64,000 nucleotides of DNA from Myxococcus virescens (GTDB lineage: Bacteria; Myxococcota; Myxococcia; Myxococcales; Myxococcaceae): NCBI RefSeq assembly GCF_900101905.1, contig NZ_FNAJ01000012.1, forward strand, positions 1 through 64,000, in the 5' to 3' direction. Positions 8,694 to 16,463 of this stretch are shown piece after piece. Under the pieces are notes generated by a model. That model ran no database searches. It was not told the DNA's origin and saw nothing but the letters and a program-made list of their open reading frames with translations. Numbering within the stretch: the stretch's first letter is position 1; each line of letters begins with the position of its first letter. A program made the position numbers and the translations under genes.

Positions 8694-8758
8694 TTCGCCG
8701 GGAATCTCCGACTCCCCCGCCTTCCAACGGGCAGGCTCGGGGGCAGGGGCCCGGCGAA
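8694..8758 (+). terminator. Long-range hairpin after the LOG-like gene
   Basis: TTCGCCGGG (8694-8702) is the exact reverse complement of CCCGGCGAA (8750-8758). The interior contains a further imperfect C-run/G-run pairing, so a large stem is likely. It starts 12 nt after the LOG-like stop codon. There is no T-run; it may be a terminator or RNA stabiliser. Confidence 0.4.
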
Positions 8759-8844
8759 TCCGCCTGGACGCGGTCGCCCCACTGCGTTGTCGCTGTTCGA
8801 CACAGCCGGGGCGGCGTATCCTCGCCTCGGGAAGGAGTGCTCGG

Positions 8845-9528
8845 ATGCGGCCCCGGGCCGTCTTCTTCGACTTGGATGACACGCTGATTGACCGCGCGGG
8901 CGCCTTCACGCGCTACGTGGACACCCTCGTCTCCCGTTACCTGTCGTTGCTCTCCGAGGCTCGGCGTGCCGAAGCCGTGCTCTGGATGCACGAGGTGGAT
9001 GGGCGTGGCGGCGCGTCCCGGAGCGCGTTCTGCCAGCAGGTGACGAAGGCGTTCCCATGCCTGGGCCTCACGCCAGACGCGCTCTGGGAGGACATGGCGT
9101 CGCGCCTGCCTCTGCTCGTCGAGGAGGACGCGGGCGTCTGTGATTGGGTGGCCTCCGTGGCCCGCAGCCGGCCGGTGGCGGTGGTGTCCAATGGTTCGGC
9201 GCGGGTGCAGCGCACGAAGCTGGCCCGCGCGGGGCTCGCGAAGGTCCTGCCGGATGTCTTCCTCTCCGGCGAGGTGGGCGCTTCGAAGCCGGATGCCCGC
9301 ATCTTCGAGGCCGCGCTGGCCCACGTCGGACGTTCGCCGGAAGAGGTACTGCACGTGGGCGACGACCCGGAGCGGGACGTCGTGGGCGCCGCGCGGCTGG
9401 GGATGGCTACTTGCTGGGTGTCTCATGGCCGGCCGTGGCCCTCCGCGCTGCCTCCGCCCATGTTCACGGTGGAGTGCATCCCTTCGCGCATCGACGACAT
9501 CGCCGGAGTGCTCACGCGATGGACATGA
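8845..9528 (+). CDS. HAD-superfamily hydrolase
   Basis: The 227-residue protein starts at ATG 8845 behind AAGGAG (8832-8837). All four HAD motifs are present: FFDLDDT near the N-terminus (Asp nucleophile and acid/base), VVSNGS (motif II), GASKPDARIF (motif III Lys) and GDDPERDVVGA (motif IV). The helical cap between motifs I and II is of the C1 type, as in phosphoglycolate- or YjjG-like phosphatases. Its last codons overlap the start of the STM4013-like hydrolase, so it is translationally coupled to the radical SAM cluster and may dephosphorylate an intermediate of that pathway (inference). Confidence 0.85.
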   Translation: MRPRAVFFDLDDTLIDRAGAFTRYVDTLVSRYLSLLSEARRAEAVLWMHEVDGRGGASRSAFCQQVTKAFPCLGLTPDALWEDMASRLPLLVEEDAGVCDWVASVARSRPVAVVSNGSARVQRTKLARAGLAKVLPDVFLSGEVGASKPDARIFEAALAHVGRSPEEVLHVGDDPERDVVGAARLGMATCWVSHGRPWPSALPPPMFTVECIPSRIDDIAGVLTRWT

Positions 9529-10328
9529 ACGCGGTGGTCGGCACGCACGACCTGCTCTTCATCACCCTGGATACCCTGCGCTACGACGTCGCCGAGGCGC
9601 TCGCGGCCCAGGGGCGCACGCCGAACCTCTCCGCGCTGTTGCCCGGAGGCCGGTGGGAGCAGCGTCACTCTCCCGCGAGCTTCACGTACGCGGCGCACCA
9701 CGCCTTCTTCGCGGGCTTCCTGCCCACGCCCGCGACGCCGGGGCTGCATCCCCGGTTGTTCTCGATGCGCTTCGAGGGCAGCGAGACGACGGCCTCGGGC
9801 ACCTGCGTGCTGGACGCGCCGGACCTCGTCACCGGGCTGGCGGGCCGCGGGTACCACACCATCTGCATTGGCGGCGTGGGCTTCTTCAACAAGCGTAATC
9901 CGCTGGGCAACGTGCTCCCCGGGCTCTTCGCGGAGAGCCACTGGAGCCCCGAGCTGGGCGTGACGGACCCTCGGTCCACCGAGCACCAGGTGGCGCTGGC
10001 CGTCCAGCGGCTGGAGGCGCTGCCGCGTGAGCAGCGCGTCTTCCTCTTCATCAACGTGTCGGCGCTGCACCAGCCGAACCGGCACTATGTGCCCGGCGCC
10101 AGCCAGGACTCGCGCGAGTCGCACGCCGCGGCATTGGCGTACGTGGACTCGCAGCTCCCTCCGTTGTTCGCCGCCTTGCGGCGCCGGGGCCCCGCCTTCT
10201 GCATCGTCTGCTCGGACCATGGCACCACCTACGGCGAGGACGGCTTCACCGGCCATCGCCTGGCCCACCCCGTGGTGTGGACGGTGCCCTACGCTGAATT
10301 CCTGCTACCTCGAGAAACCGCACCATGA
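9519..10328 (+). CDS. STM4013/SEN3800-type hydrolase, alkaline phosphatase superfamily
   Basis: This 269-residue protein is called from ATG 9519, with ATG 9525 as an alternative. The N-terminus LLFITLDTLRYDV carries the Asp-Thr metal/nucleophile motif of sulfatase/phosphodiesterase-type enzymes of the alkaline phosphatase superfamily. The C-terminal IVCSDHGTTYGEDGFTGHR supplies the Asp-His and His metal ligands. The ASFTYAAHHAFFAGFLP region is also characteristic. It overlaps the HAD gene upstream (10 nt) and the STM4012-like radical SAM gene downstream (ATGA). The Salmonella gene set STM4011-4015 has the same neighbours. It probably hydrolyses a phosphate, phosphonate or sulfate ester in an uncharacterised pathway. 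It has no signal peptide, so it is cytoplasmic. Confidence 0.8.
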   Translation: MDMNAVVGTHDLLFITLDTLRYDVAEALAAQGRTPNLSALLPGGRWEQRHSPASFTYAAHHAFFAGFLPTPATPGLHPRLFSMRFEGSETTASGTCVLDAPDLVTGLAGRGYHTICIGGVGFFNKRNPLGNVLPGLFAESHWSPELGVTDPRSTEHQVALAVQRLEALPREQRVFLFINVSALHQPNRHYVPGASQDSRESHAAALAYVDSQLPPLFAALRRRGPAFCIVCSDHGTTYGEDGFTGHRLAHPVVWTVPYAEFLLPRETAP

Positions 10329-11641
10329 CGCGTCTGGAGCAGATGCTCGAAGGGTCGCCCTATGTGGCGTACCTCTACGGCTACCCGCACAAGACGGCCT
10401 ACCGGCCCTTCACGCCCGCGCTCCCGTTGGAGTCCGTCTGGGCGGAGGAGCGGCGCGACGCGCTGTTCCTCTACATCCACGTGCCCTTCTGCGAGATGCG
10501 CTGCGGCTTCTGCAACCTCTTCACCGCCGCCGGGCCGAAGCAGGACGTGGTGGACGGGTACCTGGGCGCGCTGGTGCGCGAGACGAAGCGGGTGAAGGAG
10601 GCGCTGGGGACGGCGAGCTTCGCCCGGGCCGCCATTGGCGGCGGCACGCCGACGCTGCTGGACGTGGCGGGGTTGAACACCGTGTTCGACATGGCCGAGG
10701 GCGTCATGGGCGCGGACATGAAGAACATCCCCGTGTCCGTGGAGGTGTCGCCGGAGACGGTGGACGCGCAGAAGCTCCAGGTGCTGCGCTCGCGCGGCAC
10801 GGACCGGGTGAGCATGGGCATCCAGAGCTTCATCGAGGCGGAGGTGGCCGCGGTGAAACGGCCCCAGAAGACAGCGCAGGTGGAGGCCGCACTGGACCTC
10901 ATTCGCACCACCGGCTTCCCCACGCTGAACCTGGACCTCATCTACGGCATGGAGGGGCAGACGGAGGAGAGCTTCCTCTACTCGCTGCGCACGGCGCTTC
11001 GTTACTCGCCGGAGGAGATTTATCTCTACCCGCTCTACGTCCGGCCGCTGACTTTCCTGGGCAAGAAGGCGCGGGCGTGGGACGACCTGCGCCTCTCGCT
11101 GTATCGCGTGGGCCGCGATTTCCTCCTGTCGGAGGGCTACACGCAGGTCTCCATGCGGATGTTCCGTGCTCGCCATGCGCCGGACGCGGGCGGTCCGGTG
11201 TATCGCTGCCAGGAGGACGGCATGGTGGGGTTGGGCTGCGGGGCGCGCTCGTACACGGGGCAGGTGCATTACTCGTCTGAGTACGCGGTGGGTTCTCGCG
11301 AGGTGCGCTCCATCATCTCGTCGTACAGCGAGCGGACCGAGGCGTCGTTCGGCGAGGTGGGCTACGGCTTCCGCCTGGACTCCGCGGAGCGGCGGCGCCG
11401 TTACATGCTGCTGTCGCTGTTGGCCGACGGCGTAGACCTCGCCGTGTACCGGCAGCGCTTCTGCACCGACGCGCTGGAGGACTTCCCGGAGCTGGAGGAG
11501 TTGGAGGCGCACGGACTGGCGCGGAAGCACGGTGGCGTGGTGCAGCTCACCGCGGCGGGCGTGGAGCGCTCCGACCTGATTGGCCCCTGGCTGCACTCCG
11601 AGCAGGTGCAGGCGATGATGAAGGAGTACGCCTGGCGATGA
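10325..11641 (+). CDS. STM4012-type radical SAM protein (HemN/HemW-like)
   Basis: The 438-residue protein has the radical SAM cluster CEMRCGFC (Cys56, Cys60, Cys63) in the context LYIHVPFCEMRCGFCNLF, as in coproporphyrinogen-dehydrogenase-like enzymes. It also has GGGTPTLL, EVSPETVD, RVSMGIQSF, LDLIYGMEGQT and a C-terminal winged-helix-like HemN_C region (RRRYMLLSLLADGVDL). This is the layout of the HemN superclass, which binds two SAM molecules; several members are methyltransferases or methylthiotransferase-like rather than haem enzymes. It overlaps the hydrolase upstream and the second radical SAM gene downstream by ATGA. The substrate is unknown. Confidence 0.85.
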   Translation: MTRLEQMLEGSPYVAYLYGYPHKTAYRPFTPALPLESVWAEERRDALFLYIHVPFCEMRCGFCNLFTAAGPKQDVVDGYLGALVRETKRVKEALGTASFARAAIGGGTPTLLDVAGLNTVFDMAEGVMGADMKNIPVSVEVSPETVDAQKLQVLRSRGTDRVSMGIQSFIEAEVAAVKRPQKTAQVEAALDLIRTTGFPTLNLDLIYGMEGQTEESFLYSLRTALRYSPEEIYLYPLYVRPLTFLGKKARAWDDLRLSLYRVGRDFLLSEGYTQVSMRMFRARHAPDAGGPVYRCQEDGMVGLGCGARSYTGQVHYSSEYAVGSREVRSIISSYSERTEASFGEVGYGFRLDSAERRRRYMLLSLLADGVDLAVYRQRFCTDALEDFPELEELEAHGLARKHGGVVQLTAAGVERSDLIGPWLHSEQVQAMMKEYAWR

Positions 11642-12501
11642 AGCTCACCGTGCTCTATCGGGGCCCGCTGTCCAGCTGCAACTACGGCTGCGAGTACTGC
11701 CCCTTCGGCAAGTGGAAGCACACCGAGGAGGAGCTGGCCAAGGACCGCGCGGACCTGGAGCGCTTTGTCGCGTGGGTGGAGGCGCGCACGCAGGACACGG
11801 TGTCGGTGTTCTTCACGCCGTGGGGCGAGGCGCTCATCTGGCCCTGGTATCAAGAGGCGCTGGCCCGCCTGTCACATCTGCCGCATGTGGGGCGACTGGC
11901 CATCCAGACGAACCTGTCCTGCAATCTGGACTGGGTGGCCCAGGCGCGCGCGGACAAGCTGGGCATCTGGGCCACGTACCACCCGGAGTGGACCCGGCGG
12001 CACCGCTTCGTGGCTCAGTGCGCGAAGCTGACCGAGCTGGGCGTGCGGCACAGCGTGGGCGTGGTGGGGTTCCTCCGCTTCACGGACGAGGCGGAGGCCC
12101 TGCGTGCAGAGCTTCCCGCGGACACCTACCTGTGGATCAACGCGGTGAAGGACGGGCAGGAGGAGCCGTACACAGCGGAAGACGTGGCGCGCTTCACGCG
12201 GTTGGACCCGCTCTTTCCGGTGAACAACACGCGTCACCCGAGCCTGGGCCGCGCGTGCCGGGGCGGGGAGTCCGTCATCTCCGTGGACGGCGAGGGCACG
12301 GCGCGGCGGTGCCACTTCATTGACGAGCCGATTGGCAACATCTACGCGCCGGACTTCGACTCCGCTCTGAGACCCCGGCCCTGCGCGAAGCAGACCTGTG
12401 GGTGTCATATCGGGTACGTGCATCTGGAGTACCTGGAGCTGGACCGGGTCTTCGGCTCCGGCATCCTGGAGCGCGTCCCGGCCACGCCCCTGTGGAAGTA
12501 A
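11638..12501 (+). CDS. STM4011-type radical SAM protein
   Basis: This 287-residue protein begins MKLTVLYRGPLSSCNYGCEYCPFGKW, placing the SAM-binding cluster at Cys14, Cys18 and Cys21. The core is compact (TNLSCNLDW, TYHPEWT, VGFLRFTDEAEAL). A second cysteine set near the C-terminus (GRACRGG, RRCHFID, CAKQTCGCHIGY) probably ligates one or more auxiliary Fe-S clusters, as in SPASM/Twitch enzymes. Its start overlaps the STM4012-like stop (ATGA), so the two radical SAM enzymes are made together. The convergent ATP-grasp gene lies only 34 nt beyond its end. It probably modifies a peptide or small metabolite; nothing in the sequence fixes which. Confidence 0.85.
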   Translation: MKLTVLYRGPLSSCNYGCEYCPFGKWKHTEEELAKDRADLERFVAWVEARTQDTVSVFFTPWGEALIWPWYQEALARLSHLPHVGRLAIQTNLSCNLDWVAQARADKLGIWATYHPEWTRRHRFVAQCAKLTELGVRHSVGVVGFLRFTDEAEALRAELPADTYLWINAVKDGQEEPYTAEDVARFTRLDPLFPVNNTRHPSLGRACRGGESVISVDGEGTARRCHFIDEPIGNIYAPDFDSALRPRPCAKQTCGCHIGYVHLEYLELDRVFGSGILERVPATPLWK

Positions 12502-12521
12502 CTGGAGCGATTCCCGGCAGC

Positions 12522-12539
12522 GTGATGTGTGTCCATCAC
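12522..12539. terminator. Hairpin between convergent genes
   Basis: GTGATG (12522-12527) and CATCAC (12534-12539) form a perfect 6-bp stem with a 6-nt loop, flanked by CAGC/GCTG that can extend it with mismatches. It lies 20 nt after the STM4011-like stop and overlaps the stop codon of the opposing ATP-grasp gene. It could serve both convergent transcripts. Confidence 0.4.
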
Positions 12540-13669
12540 GGGAGCTGACGCAGGGCTTCTTGAATCTCCCACTCGTAGACGGTGAGCCCGTCACGGCGGA
12601 GGTTGGGGAGCAAATCGCCGAATGCGTTGGCCTCCAGCACCCGGTGCCCGGCGAAGTGCTCCTCGTACATGAGGTCGATGCCCACGTGGAGGCAGTCATG
12701 GCTGCGGGCCACCGTGCGGCAGCTCTCCATGGCATCCGCGAGCTCGTTCCGTGGCACCGCGGCGTGGAAGTCGTCCAAGTCGCCCCGCCAGCCGCCCAGG
12801 TGCAGGTTGGTGATGGGCCGCATGCTCTGCCGCACCACCGTGAAGGCTGGCTCGCCTCGGACCATCAACACCCGGCAGTCGAAGTAATCGCCGCCCAGCC
12901 GTGCCTTGGGAATCGAGCGCTCCACCTGTGAGCCCTCGCCCAGCAGATACGTGAGGATTTCATCCACCTGCTTTGGGGCCTCGACGCGGCGGACCTTCAG
13001 CGAGTTGTACCAGCCCGTCTTCGCCACTTCGATGGTGGTGGTCAGCGTGTCCGCCGAGCGCCCCCGCCGGTAGATGGCGAGGCACGACGCGGAGGAGCCA
13101 CACGACACCTTCACGAACACCTCGCGGCAGTCCTCCTCCCGCATCCGTTCGCGGAGTGATTCCACGTCCGTGACACCGTCCAGCGGCTCGGGAACCGGCA
13201 CGCCCAGGGCGGCGTAGCGGCGGGAGGTGATGCGCTTGTCGAAGAGGTCCGCGATAGCGGAGGGCTTCTGGAGGATGCGCCAGCGGGGATGCGCCGCGAA
13301 GATGGACTCCAGCTCCGCCAGGACTCGCAAGAACCCCAGGTGGTGCTGCCGGGGGCTGAGAATGCGGCCTCGGTCCACGGGCAGGCGGTCCACCTGCTCC
13401 GGCGTCAGGACGGAGCAGCCCTGGCCCACGGCGTCCGCGTAGCCCCGCTTGAGCAGGGCCTTCTCCACGTCCCAGTTCTCGCCCGTGGAGTCGATGCGGA
13501 CGAACGCCTCCGAGTCCGGCAGGTCCGCCAGGAGCCCCGGCGACGCCAGCAGCTCACGCCAGGGGACGACGTGCGCCGGGGGAAGCCCCTGTCTGGCGAG
13601 GGCGTCCTGGAACAGCGTGACGCGCCGGTTCTCCGGGTTGCCGACGAGGATGAACGGAGGCGCGCCCAT
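12536..13669 (-). CDS. STM4014-type protein, ATP-grasp fold
   Basis: The 377-residue protein starts at ATG 13669, 9 nt after the upstream WGR/LRR gene. An N-terminal Rossmann-like part (PFILVGNPENRRVTLF) is followed by an ATP-grasp domain: QKPSAIADLFDKRITSRRYAALGVPVPEPL (preATP-grasp hinge), VFVKVSCGSSASCLAIYRR (ATP-binding Lys and glycine/serine loop), DYFDCRVLMVRGEPAFTVVRQS, and HVGIDLMY...HRVLEANAFGD with the Mg-binding Glu-x-Asn. ATP-grasp enzymes form amide or peptide bonds through acyl-phosphates, so it may join an amino group to a carboxylate of the product made by the radical SAM pair. It is convergent with them but belongs to the same conserved neighbourhood. Confidence 0.8.
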   Translation of the reverse strand: MGAPPFILVGNPENRRVTLFQDALARQGLPPAHVVPWRELLASPGLLADLPDSEAFVRIDSTGENWDVEKALLKRGYADAVGQGCSVLTPEQVDRLPVDRGRILSPRQHHLGFLRVLAELESIFAAHPRWRILQKPSAIADLFDKRITSRRYAALGVPVPEPLDGVTDVESLRERMREEDCREVFVKVSCGSSASCLAIYRRGRSADTLTTTIEVAKTGWYNSLKVRRVEAPKQVDEILTYLLGEGSQVERSIPKARLGGDYFDCRVLMVRGEPAFTVVRQSMRPITNLHLGGWRGDLDDFHAAVPRNELADAMESCRTVARSHDCLHVGIDLMYEEHFAGHRVLEANAFGDLLPNLRRDGLTVYEWEIQEALRQLP

Positions 13670-13678
13670 GATGCCGGA

Positions 13679-15028
13679 CTACTCGCTCACCGCGACGTAG
13701 CGACCGCCTTCGTCATCGTCGTAGATCTCGCGCTGGTTCCCCGCCACGACGTCCGGGCACAACGAGGCCAGCAGCTTCACGCCTTTGCGCGTGAGCTGGT
13801 TCTGCGACACATCCAGCTTCTTGAGGTGCTTGAACACCGCCGCGTTCGCCGCCAGGACCTCGGCGTCGGTGTCCATCAGCGTGCCCTTCGACAAGTCCAG
13901 CGACTCCAACTGCTTCAGCACCTTGGCCTTCGGCAGCACGGTCGCGAGCTCATCGGAGAAGGCCGCGTTGCACAGTCCCAGGTGCTTCAGGTTCGGCAGC
14001 CCCGTGGCGTCGAGGATGGGCTGGATGTCACTCGGGCGGAACCGTCCGCCGTACTCCTCGCTGCCGAACCAGACTTCCAACTGCTCCAGCTTCGGCCACT
14101 TCGCACTGGCGATGGACTGCACCGCGGGCCGAGGAAGGCCGCCCGACTCCATCGTGAAGCGACGCAGCTCCGGCAGCTCCACCGGCCCCAGGCGTACCTC
14201 TCCGCCACGCAGCCTCAAGGTGGTGAGCTGGGGCAGGGCCTTGAGCAGGGGCGCGAGGTTCCCCAGCTTGACCCAGGAGATCTCCGACTCGTCCGGGAAG
14301 ACGAAGTCACCGATGAACAGCCGCTGAAGCGTCTTCGGCGCCAGCCTGGTGATGACCTTGACGAGGTCGCCGTACTCGTTGTCACCGTCGTTGTCCGGCA
14401 GGCCGAGCGTCAGCTCCTGGAGGAACCGCGCGGAGGGGCTGCGGAGCAGCATCGTCAGGGTTTCGACGACGTCGAAGTCGGCGTCCGAGTCGAAACCCGG
14501 CGCCGCGACGCGCGCGCCACGGATGAAGCCCAGGTGCCACTCCAGCGTCAGGGCTTTCTCGCCGAGCATCGACGTGAGGCCCACGCCCAGCAGTGTTCCC
14601 TGGTGCTTCTTGTACAGGGCCGCGACCTTCCGCTTGAGGCTGGTGGCCTCCGCGCCCTGGGCCTGTCGCTGCGCGTGCTGGAGGGCCATCAGCTCGCCGC
14701 GTGGGTCGCCCTGGCCCTGGAGCCAATCGGCGTAGACGAGGTAGCCGTCGTCAGACTCCGGAGCCTGGAGGATGGCGGCCTCCAGCTCCGGGTTCGTCTT
14801 GGCCGCGGGCGCCGTGTCCTTCGGCTTGATGCGCGTGTACCCCTTCTTCGTCTTCTCCAGGACCTGCTTCTGGTACGCCTGCAGCGCTTCATACGTCTGC
14901 TTGAACTTCTGGGTCTTCTCCTGGCCCTCAGCGCCGATGCGGCCCCAGCGGGTGGTGACGACGGTGTCCTTCCGTTCGATTTCCCAGAACTTGCTCGACG
15001 TGCCTTCGGTGTACTCGAAGCGCGGCAT
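13679..15028 (-). CDS. WGR/TIGR02996/leucine-rich-repeat protein, STM4015-like (copy 1)
   Basis: The start is ATG 15028 (MPRFEYTEGTSSKFWEIERK), giving 449 residues; a longer in-frame extension upstream only reads antisense of the neighbouring gene. Residues about 1-70 form a WGR domain (TRWGRIGAEGQ). Residues about 80-125 are the TIGR02996 repeat-companion domain (LEAAILQAPESDDGYLVYADWLQGQGDPRGE). Residues about 170-430 are leucine-rich repeats with LxxLxLxxG spacing. It is about 50% identical by eye to the next gene, so the pair arose by tandem duplication. WGR domains bind nucleic acid or protein in PARP-like proteins, and LRRs mediate protein contacts. It lies in the STM4011-4015 neighbourhood; its role may be substrate recognition (inference). 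Confidence 0.75.
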   Translation of the reverse strand: MPRFEYTEGTSSKFWEIERKDTVVTTRWGRIGAEGQEKTQKFKQTYEALQAYQKQVLEKTKKGYTRIKPKDTAPAAKTNPELEAAILQAPESDDGYLVYADWLQGQGDPRGELMALQHAQRQAQGAEATSLKRKVAALYKKHQGTLLGVGLTSMLGEKALTLEWHLGFIRGARVAAPGFDSDADFDVVETLTMLLRSPSARFLQELTLGLPDNDGDNEYGDLVKVITRLAPKTLQRLFIGDFVFPDESEISWVKLGNLAPLLKALPQLTTLRLRGGEVRLGPVELPELRRFTMESGGLPRPAVQSIASAKWPKLEQLEVWFGSEEYGGRFRPSDIQPILDATGLPNLKHLGLCNAAFSDELATVLPKAKVLKQLESLDLSKGTLMDTDAEVLAANAAVFKHLKKLDVSQNQLTRKGVKLLASLCPDVVAGNQREIYDDDEGGRYVAVSE

Positions 15029-15057
15029 GGTGTGACCCCCTGGAGTGCGCCGTGACG

Positions 15058-16413
15058 CTACTCGCCCACCGCGGAGTAGCGGTACTCCTCTTCGTAGTCG
15101 CGCTGGTTGCCCACGTTGGCGTGGGGAATCGCCTTGGACAGCAGCGACTGGCCTTCGTCCGTCAGCGTGTTCTCCGTGACGTCGAGCTGCTTGAGGTGGG
15201 CGAAGGCCGCCGCCTTGTCGGCCAAGGCGCGCGCGCCCTCGTCGGACAGGGTGCCCATGGAGATGTCCAGCGTCTCCAACTGCGGGAGCACCTTCGCGGT
15301 GGGCAGCGCCTGGGCGAGCGCGTCCGTGAACTCGGAGTTGCGCAGGCCCAGCTGCTTGAGGTTCGGCAGGCCCTTGCCGTCGAGGATGGGCTGGATGTCC
15401 TCCACGCCGCCCTCCGCGCCGTAGTTGTCGCTGCCGAACCACACCTCCAGGCGCTCCAGCTTCGGCCACTTCGCGTTGGCGATGGACTTGACGGCCGCCA
15501 GCGGCAGGCCGCCTGTCTCCACCGTGAACTCGCGCAGCTCGGGCAGGTCGATGGCGCCCAGCTCCAGCTCACCGCCGCGCAGCCGCAGCTTGCGCAGGTC
15601 GGGCAGCACCTTGAGCAGGGCGGAGATGTCGGTCAGGTGCGTCCAGGAAATCTCGGTGTCGTCCGGGTACTCGAAGTCGCCGATGAAGAGCTCCTGAATC
15701 GTCTTCGAGCCCCCGGCCTCGACGAGCGCCTGGATGGTCTCGCCGTATTCGTTCTCACCGTCGAAGCTCGCCATGCCGATGGTGAGGCTGCGGATGAAGC
15801 GCGCGGAGGGGTGCTTGAGCAGCGCCCCGGCCGTCTCCGGGACATTGAAGTCAGAGTCGTATTCCTTCTGGCCCACGCGCGCGGAGCGGATGAAGCCCAG
15901 GTGCCACTCCAGGGACAGCTCCTCTGACTTCACCCCGGCCGCCAGCTCGCCGAGCAGCAGCGTCTGGTACTTCTTGATGTGCGCGGCGGCCTTGCGCTTC
16001 AGGTCGCTGGCCTCCGTGCCGCTGGCCTGGGAGGCCGCGTGCTGGATGGCGATGAGCTCGCCGCGCGGGTCGCCCTGGCCCTGGAGCCAGTCGCTGTAGA
16101 CGAGGTACGCGTCCACGTTGTCCGGGTCCTTGAGGATGGCGGCCTCGAGCTCCGGATTGGATGCGGGCTCTTCACCCCCACCGCCTTCGGAATCGTCATC
16201 GTCGCCCTTGCCGGCCAGGACGTAGCCCTTCTTCTCCTTCTCCCGGACGAGCTTGTCGTGCTCCTTCTGGGCCTCGGCGGGAGAGCCGAAGGTCTGGGTC
16301 TTCTCCTGGCCGTCGGTGCCGATGCGGCCCCAGCGCGCGGTGAAGCTGTTGCCGGAGAGGTTGATTTCCCAGAACTTGCTGGAGCTGCCTTCCTTGAACT
16401 CGTACCGCGGCAT
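15058..16413 (-). CDS. WGR/TIGR02996/leucine-rich-repeat protein, STM4015-like (copy 2)
   Basis: This 451-residue paralogue of the downstream gene lies 29 nt upstream of it. It has the same order: WGR domain (ARWGRIGTDGQEKTQ, residues about 1-65), an acidic linker (GDDDDSEGGGGEE) that differs from copy 1, TIGR02996 (LEAAILKDPDNVDAYLVYSDWLQGQGDPRGE, about 90-130) and leucine-rich repeats (FIRSLTIGM, LRKLRLRGGELELG, LKQLGLRNSEF, LETLDISMGTL, LKQLDVTENTL). Both end in a short charged/aromatic tail (YRYSAVGE versus GRYVAVSE). It has no membrane segment. Two diverged copies beside the ATP-grasp gene suggest that the proteins work as a heterodimer or on two different targets (inference). Confidence 0.75.
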   Translation of the reverse strand: MPRYEFKEGSSSKFWEINLSGNSFTARWGRIGTDGQEKTQTFGSPAEAQKEHDKLVREKEKKGYVLAGKGDDDDSEGGGGEEPASNPELEAAILKDPDNVDAYLVYSDWLQGQGDPRGELIAIQHAASQASGTEASDLKRKAAAHIKKYQTLLLGELAAGVKSEELSLEWHLGFIRSARVGQKEYDSDFNVPETAGALLKHPSARFIRSLTIGMASFDGENEYGETIQALVEAGGSKTIQELFIGDFEYPDDTEISWTHLTDISALLKVLPDLRKLRLRGGELELGAIDLPELREFTVETGGLPLAAVKSIANAKWPKLERLEVWFGSDNYGAEGGVEDIQPILDGKGLPNLKQLGLRNSEFTDALAQALPTAKVLPQLETLDISMGTLSDEGARALADKAAAFAHLKQLDVTENTLTDEGQSLLSKAIPHANVGNQRDYEEEYRYSAVGE

Positions 16414-16463
16414 GGCCCGTCCTTCGTCCGTTGCGCCGGGTGGGGCGCGTTGTGAGACGGACG

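Noticed and set aside
9519..12501. RiPP cluster with a precursor peptide
   Set aside because: No short ORF with a leader/core pattern was found near the radical SAM genes; gene overlaps leave no room for one.
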